DNA of 10,237 bases from JBOGED01 sp050743625 (GTDB lineage: Bacteria; Actinomycetota; Nitriliruptoria; Euzebyales; Egibacteraceae): NCBI GenBank assembly GCA_050743625.1, contig JBOGED010000022.1, forward strand, positions 1-10,237, read 5' to 3'. A model generated the notes under the pieces. The model saw only the letters and a program-made list of their open reading frames with translations. It made no database searches and was not told the DNA's origin. Of this stretch, positions 7,497 through 10,237 are shown piece by piece; the first letter of the stretch is position 1; each line of letters starts with the position of its first letter. The position numbers and the translations under genes are program-made.

Positions 7497-8150
7497 GTGA
7501 CAGCAACCGCCGCCCGGACGATCAAGGTGTTGCTCTGCGACGACCAGGCACTCGTCCGCACCGGATTTCGGATGATCCTCGACGCCCGTGAGGATCTCTC
7601 CGTGGTAGGTGAGGCCTCCGACGGCCGCGAGTGCATCGAGCTCTGCCGCCAACTGGAGCCCGACGTCATCCTCATGGATGTTCGCATGCCCAACATCGAT
7701 GGGGTCCAGGCAACCTACCGGATCGCCGCGGAGGGCTCGCCCGCCCGCATCATCATCCTCACGACCTACGACCTGGACGAGTACGTCTACGAGGCGATCC
7801 GCGCCGGAGCCAGCGGGTTCCTGCTCAAGGACGTCCGACCAGCTCAGCTCGTCGATGCGATCCGCGTCGTCGCCGCGGGCGAGGCGCTTCTCGCTCCCTC
7901 GGTCACCAAGCGACTACTCAATCGCTTCGCCGACGTCCTGCCGCCGAAGAACGGAACGCCGCTCGCCGGATTGACGGAGCTCACCGAGCGCGAGCGGGAG
8001 GTACTGAAGCTGCTCGCCAGTGGGCTCTCGAACGCCGAACTCGCCGAGCGCCTGTTTCTCAGCGAGGCGACGGTCAAAAGCCACATATCCAACCTCTTGC
8101 GGAAGCTTGGACTTCGCGACCGCGTCCAAGCGGTCATCCTCGCCTACTAG
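7497..8150 (+). CDS. Response regulator, LuxR/NarL family
   Basis: A 217-residue DNA-binding response regulator, the partner of the preceding kinase. The receiver domain (10-125) has the acidic pair D15-D16, the phosphorylated D61 (LMDVRMP), T89/T90 and K111 (FLLKDV), all the residues needed for phosphorylation and switching. The C-terminal LuxR-type helix-turn-helix domain (about 158-217) begins with LTEREREVLKLLASGLSNAE and includes the recognition helix SEATVKSHISNLLRKLGL. The GTG start follows the kinase stop by 2 nt. The obvious regulatory target is the ABC exporter at the head of the same unit, but this is an inference from gene order; the actual binding site is not known. Confidence 0.95.
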   Translation: MTATAARTIKVLLCDDQALVRTGFRMILDAREDLSVVGEASDGRECIELCRQLEPDVILMDVRMPNIDGVQATYRIAAEGSPARIIILTTYDLDEYVYEAIRAGASGFLLKDVRPAQLVDAIRVVAAGEALLAPSVTKRLLNRFADVLPPKNGTPLAGLTELTEREREVLKLLASGLSNAELAERLFLSEATVKSHISNLLRKLGLRDRVQAVILAY

Positions 8151-8187
8151 ACCGGTATCGTCCGCCCCGGGACCACGCAGTGACCGC

Positions 8188-8772
8188 ATGACGGCGTTCT
8201 CCCGCCTGGTTCGGGCCAGGCGGATGGTCCGGGCGTACCGGCCCGACCCCGTCGACCCCGCGGTGATCGACCGCATTCTCGACACCGCCCGGCGAGGGCC
8301 GAGCGCGGGGTTCAGCCAAGGCCAGTCGTTCGTCGTGGTCACCGACGCCAAGGTGCGCGACCTGATCGCGTGGGCCTGCGACGAGCCCACGTACGTCGCT
8401 CGTGGGTTCGCGCCATGGGTCTCGCGGGCACCCGTCCACGTCGTGCCCTGTACGCGATTGGCCGACTACCAGGAGCGGTACGCCGAGCCGGACAAGGCTG
8501 GGTCGTCGATGGCGGCCTGGTCGGTCCCGTTCTGGTGGGTCGACGGGGGAGCGGCGCTCATGCTGCTGCTCCTCGCCGCTGTCGACGAGGGGCTGGCCGC
8601 GGGGTTCTTGAGCGCCAACGCCGACCGCCTGCGCGCGGTCCTCGGCATCCCCACGGACGTCGCCCCCTTAGGCGTCGTCACGATCGGCCACCCCGCGCCT
8701 GACCGCCGGTCGGGGTCACTGGCGCGCGACCGCAAACCTCTAGAAGAGGTCGTGCACCGCGACCGCTGGTGA
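8188..8772 (+). CDS. Nitroreductase-family protein
   Basis: A 194-residue cytoplasmic flavoprotein of the nitroreductase superfamily, whose members bind FMN and use NAD(P)H to reduce nitro groups, quinones or other acceptors. The N-terminal RARRMVRAYRPDPVDP (9-24) contains the Arg cluster that contacts the FMN phosphate, PSAGFSQGQ (38-46) is the usual second flavin-binding segment, and ALMLLLLAAVDEGLAAGF (123-140) is the conserved helix before the C-terminal IGHPAPD (167-173) and RKPLEEVVH (182-190). The frame is open further upstream, inside the regulator gene, but family homology starts at ATG 8188, so that start is preferred although its ribosome-binding site is weak. It lies 37 nt after the regulator and could be cotranscribed. 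The substrate is not predictable. Confidence 0.85.
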   Translation: MTAFSRLVRARRMVRAYRPDPVDPAVIDRILDTARRGPSAGFSQGQSFVVVTDAKVRDLIAWACDEPTYVARGFAPWVSRAPVHVVPCTRLADYQERYAEPDKAGSSMAAWSVPFWWVDGGAALMLLLLAAVDEGLAAGFLSANADRLRAVLGIPTDVAPLGVVTIGHPAPDRRSGSLARDRKPLEEVVHRDRW

Positions 8773-8773
8773 C

Positions 8774-8806
8774 CCACCGTCACGTCGGCTCGGGATCGAG
8801 CGGTGG
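8774..8806. terminator. Weak imperfect hairpin between convergent genes
   Basis: CCACCG (8774-8779) can pair with CGGTGG (8801-8806), and inside the loop CTCG (8789-8792) can pair with CGAG (8797-8800). The structure sits where the nitroreductase gene and the minus-strand MmeI-like fragment converge, only 7 nt apart. No T-run follows on either strand, so intrinsic termination is doubtful. The assignment rests mostly on position. Confidence 0.2.
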
Positions 8807-10015
8807 TGCCCGGTCCGCCGTGGTCGCGCGATCAGGGAATGGGTTGTACGGGCGGCCTCCCGCGATGTCGGCGTTGAGGCTCATAAGCCTTGGGATCACC
8901 TCGTAGGGATCGTCGGTGATCCCTGCTGGCCAGTCGTAGGCGGCTGCGGCCGCGGCATCGAGTTGGCGGTGAGCGGATGCCAGCGCGGTGAACCCGCCGT
9001 CCTCGACCAGGTTGTAGACCTCGGTTAGCCCGCGTACCCCTGCACATGCCCGCGCCCGCTCCACTATCACCTGCCTCGCGGCGGCGGCGATCTGCTCCCG
9101 CGCCGCCAGGTCAGCCTGCGGCCACGGGAACGTCTCGAAGACGGTCGTGTTCGTGTAGCGCGGGTCGCCCTTCAGCGTCGACCCGCGGTACCGGGCCCAG
9201 AGTTCATGGGGCCGGGAGGAGAGCACGCCGAAGGCGTAGTCGGTATCGAGGGCAACGACAACCACCAGATCGCTTGGACACCAGACGGCGTCACACCAGA
9301 TAAAGAGCGTTCGCTTGGCGATCCGGCCGACAGCCAGGTAGCGGTCGAGGCCGGTGAGCGCCGCGCGCAGTCCTGGCCGAGGCTCACCGAGTCGCCACCA
9401 ATGCCGCCGGTAGTACTCACGCCGGTTTGCCTCGCGCTCCGGCTTCACCCGCTCGCGCACGATGGCGAGGGCTGCGGGGAATCCCGCGGCCTCCTCCAGC
9501 GGCATGAGTCCGAAGTCGATGATCCACCGGCGAGGTCGTTGGGCGGGGTCCTCGACGATGTCGTCACCGATCAGGTACGGCCGTACGACCTGGGCGTAGC
9601 GGGCGTCCCGCAGCAGCAGCAGCTCTGTCACCTCGCTCTCCTTGAGGACGAAGCCGTCGCCGACCGGGATGGGCCCTTGAAAACAGACTCCCTTGTTCGC
9701 CCCGAGCGGTCGTGCGGCAAGCGTTGACAGCCACAGCGGGACAAGGTCGGCCGCGATCCCGTCCGGCACCGGTTGAAGGTCGAGCGTGAACCACCCCGGT
9801 CGCTCGGGCGGGGACTGCACCCAGTTGACGATCGACACGTGCACCTTGGCCTCGCCTGGCCACTTCTGGCTGGCTATCGCGTCGGTGATCACGCCGCCCT
9901 TCTCCACGACATAGGGTCTGGGCAGGAATAACGTTGTGGTTTGTCCTGGTTCGGTCTGACCGTCGCGGTCGGCGTGTTGTGTGCGGGATATCGGCGGTAT
10001 TGAGGCTGTCGCCAA
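8780..10015 (-). pseudogene. C-terminal fragment of an MmeI-like (Type IIL) restriction-modification enzyme
   Basis: A minus-strand frame of 411 codons that corresponds to the C-terminal part of MmeI-like proteins. These single-chain enzymes of roughly 900 residues combine a nuclease, a helicase-like spacer, an adenine methyltransferase and a target-recognition domain. Homology-like sequence starts near residue 35 (YVVEKGGVITDAI, then WPGEAKVHVSIVNW 52-65), the last part of the methyltransferase domain. The target-recognition domain follows, with WIIDFG (164-169), WW (206-207), EPRPGLR (211-217), DTDYAFGVLSS (257-267), PRYTNTTVFETFPWP (285-299), and a helical C-terminal domain. The SAM-binding motif, the NPPY-type catalytic motif and the nuclease are absent. 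The only extended start is TTG at 10015; GTG at 9907 is an alternative. The frame stays open to 10135 without ATG or GTG. I read it as a remnant left by deletion or insertion near 9915. A split gene with its N-terminal half beyond the window is the alternative. Confidence 0.72.
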
Positions 10016-10090
10016 ATCGAGGCGCGTGGCGGTGAGCGCAGGCCAACCGTCGAAGGGCCTGTAGGCCGCCCTGGGCCAGCCACACCGCAG

Positions 10091-10130
10091 CTTTCCTCCG
10101 TATTCGGAGGAAAACTGCAGGTCAGGCTCG
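10091..10130. repeat. 40-bp repeat, copy A, with perfect inverted repeat
   Basis: Copy A of a 40-bp direct repeat, matching copy B (10153-10192) at 37 of 40 positions. It begins with a perfect palindrome: left arm TTTCCTCCG (10092-10100), loop TATT, right arm CGGAGGAAA (10105-10113). An asymmetric 17-base tail (10114-10130), identical in both copies, follows. The element reads as a dispersed or operator-type repeat; its family is not recognised. Confidence 0.8.
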
Positions 10131-10152
10131 CTCGGTCAAGCTTGAGGCGCGA

Positions 10153-10192
10153 CTTTCCCTCGTATCCGGAGGAAAACTGCAGGTCAGGCTCG
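10153..10192. repeat. 40-bp repeat, copy B, with imperfect inverted repeat
   Basis: Copy B starts 62 bp after copy A. Its left arm TTTCCCTCG (10154-10162) has two bases exchanged relative to copy A, so pairing with the right arm CGGAGGAAA (10167-10175) has two imperfect positions. The third difference is in the loop. The right arm and the 17-base tail are identical to those of copy A. Confidence 0.8.
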
Positions 10193-10237
10193 AGCACCCC
10201 CGACCGGCGGTACCGCGAGATTCAACAACAGCCTGTA

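Larger units (their letters stand above)
10016..10237. other. Non-coding right end with palindromic repeats
   Basis: I see no convincing gene in these 222 bases on either strand. The stretch holds two 40-bp direct repeats listed separately, a perfect 10-bp palindrome TCAAGCTTGA (10136-10145) between them, and a small inverted repeat AGGGC/GCCCT (10054-10058 and 10068-10072). It separates the truncated MmeI-like frame from whatever lies beyond the window. Confidence 0.5.

Noticed and set aside
8020..8187. N-terminal extension of the nitroreductase beginning inside the regulator gene
   Set aside because: The extra 56 residues are Ser/Arg/Pro-rich out-of-frame regulator sequence; flavoprotein similarity begins at ATG 8188.
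9564..10085. A separate 173-codon minus-strand gene whose GTG start follows the GGAGG of repeat copy A
   Set aside because: The start spacing is plausible, but most of the frame overlaps the MmeI-like frame out of register and the product is Arg-rich without any recognisable domain.
10016..10135. Extension of the MmeI-like frame upstream of the TTG at 10015
   Set aside because: The frame is open to 10135 but has no ATG or GTG, runs through repeat copy A, and shows no MmeI-like sequence.
10091..10192. CRISPR array
   Set aside because: Only two copies with a 22-bp spacer, no third copy at the expected spacing on either side within the window, and no cas gene nearby.

Overview
This is a GC-rich bacterial window with dense, short-gapped genes and several GTG starts. 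It most likely comes from an actinobacterium. The supporting signs are the HPHGDASIYD-type quinolone region in the gyrase A protein, the NarL-type histidine kinase and regulator coupled to an ABC-2 exporter, and the general codon bias. No rRNA, tRNA or other taxonomic marker is present, so the assignment stays at phylum level.

Layout. (1) 11-1948: a secreted, lipid-anchored S9-family serine peptidase (beta-propeller plus alpha/beta-hydrolase, complete catalytic triad). (2) 1949-2022: a short gap holding a 23/24-bp tandem duplication that contains the gyrA start codon and its upstream context. (3) 2023-4446: a GyrA-like type II topoisomerase A subunit, with no B subunit beside it. (4) 4530-8150: four tightly packed genes for an ABC-2 ATPase, its permease, a NarL-family sensor kinase and its LuxR/NarL-type response regulator. 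The first three genes overlap their neighbours by ATGA, and the fourth follows 2 nt after the kinase. (5) 8188-8772: a nitroreductase-family flavoprotein 37 nt downstream, possibly part of the same transcript. (6) 8780-10015, minus strand: the C-terminal part of an MmeI-like (Type IIL) restriction-modification protein without its nuclease and methyltransferase domains, probably a degraded remnant. (7) 10016-10237: non-coding DNA with two near-identical 40-bp repeats, one carrying a perfect inverted repeat.

How the genes work together. The 4530-8150 block reads as a self-contained unit: the membrane kinase senses a signal, phosphorylates the regulator, and the regulator probably controls the exporter operon. 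The exported substrate cannot be named from sequence. The peptidase and gyrA appear to be ordinary chromosomal genes. The right-hand end, with the MmeI fragment and palindromic repeats, looks like the edge of an accessory or rearranged region.

I do not see a convincing new defence or mobile system inside the window. The features that most deserve checking are the start-site duplication of gyrA, the His next to the gyrase catalytic Arg-Tyr pair, the truncated MmeI-like gene, and the paired palindromic repeats at the right end.
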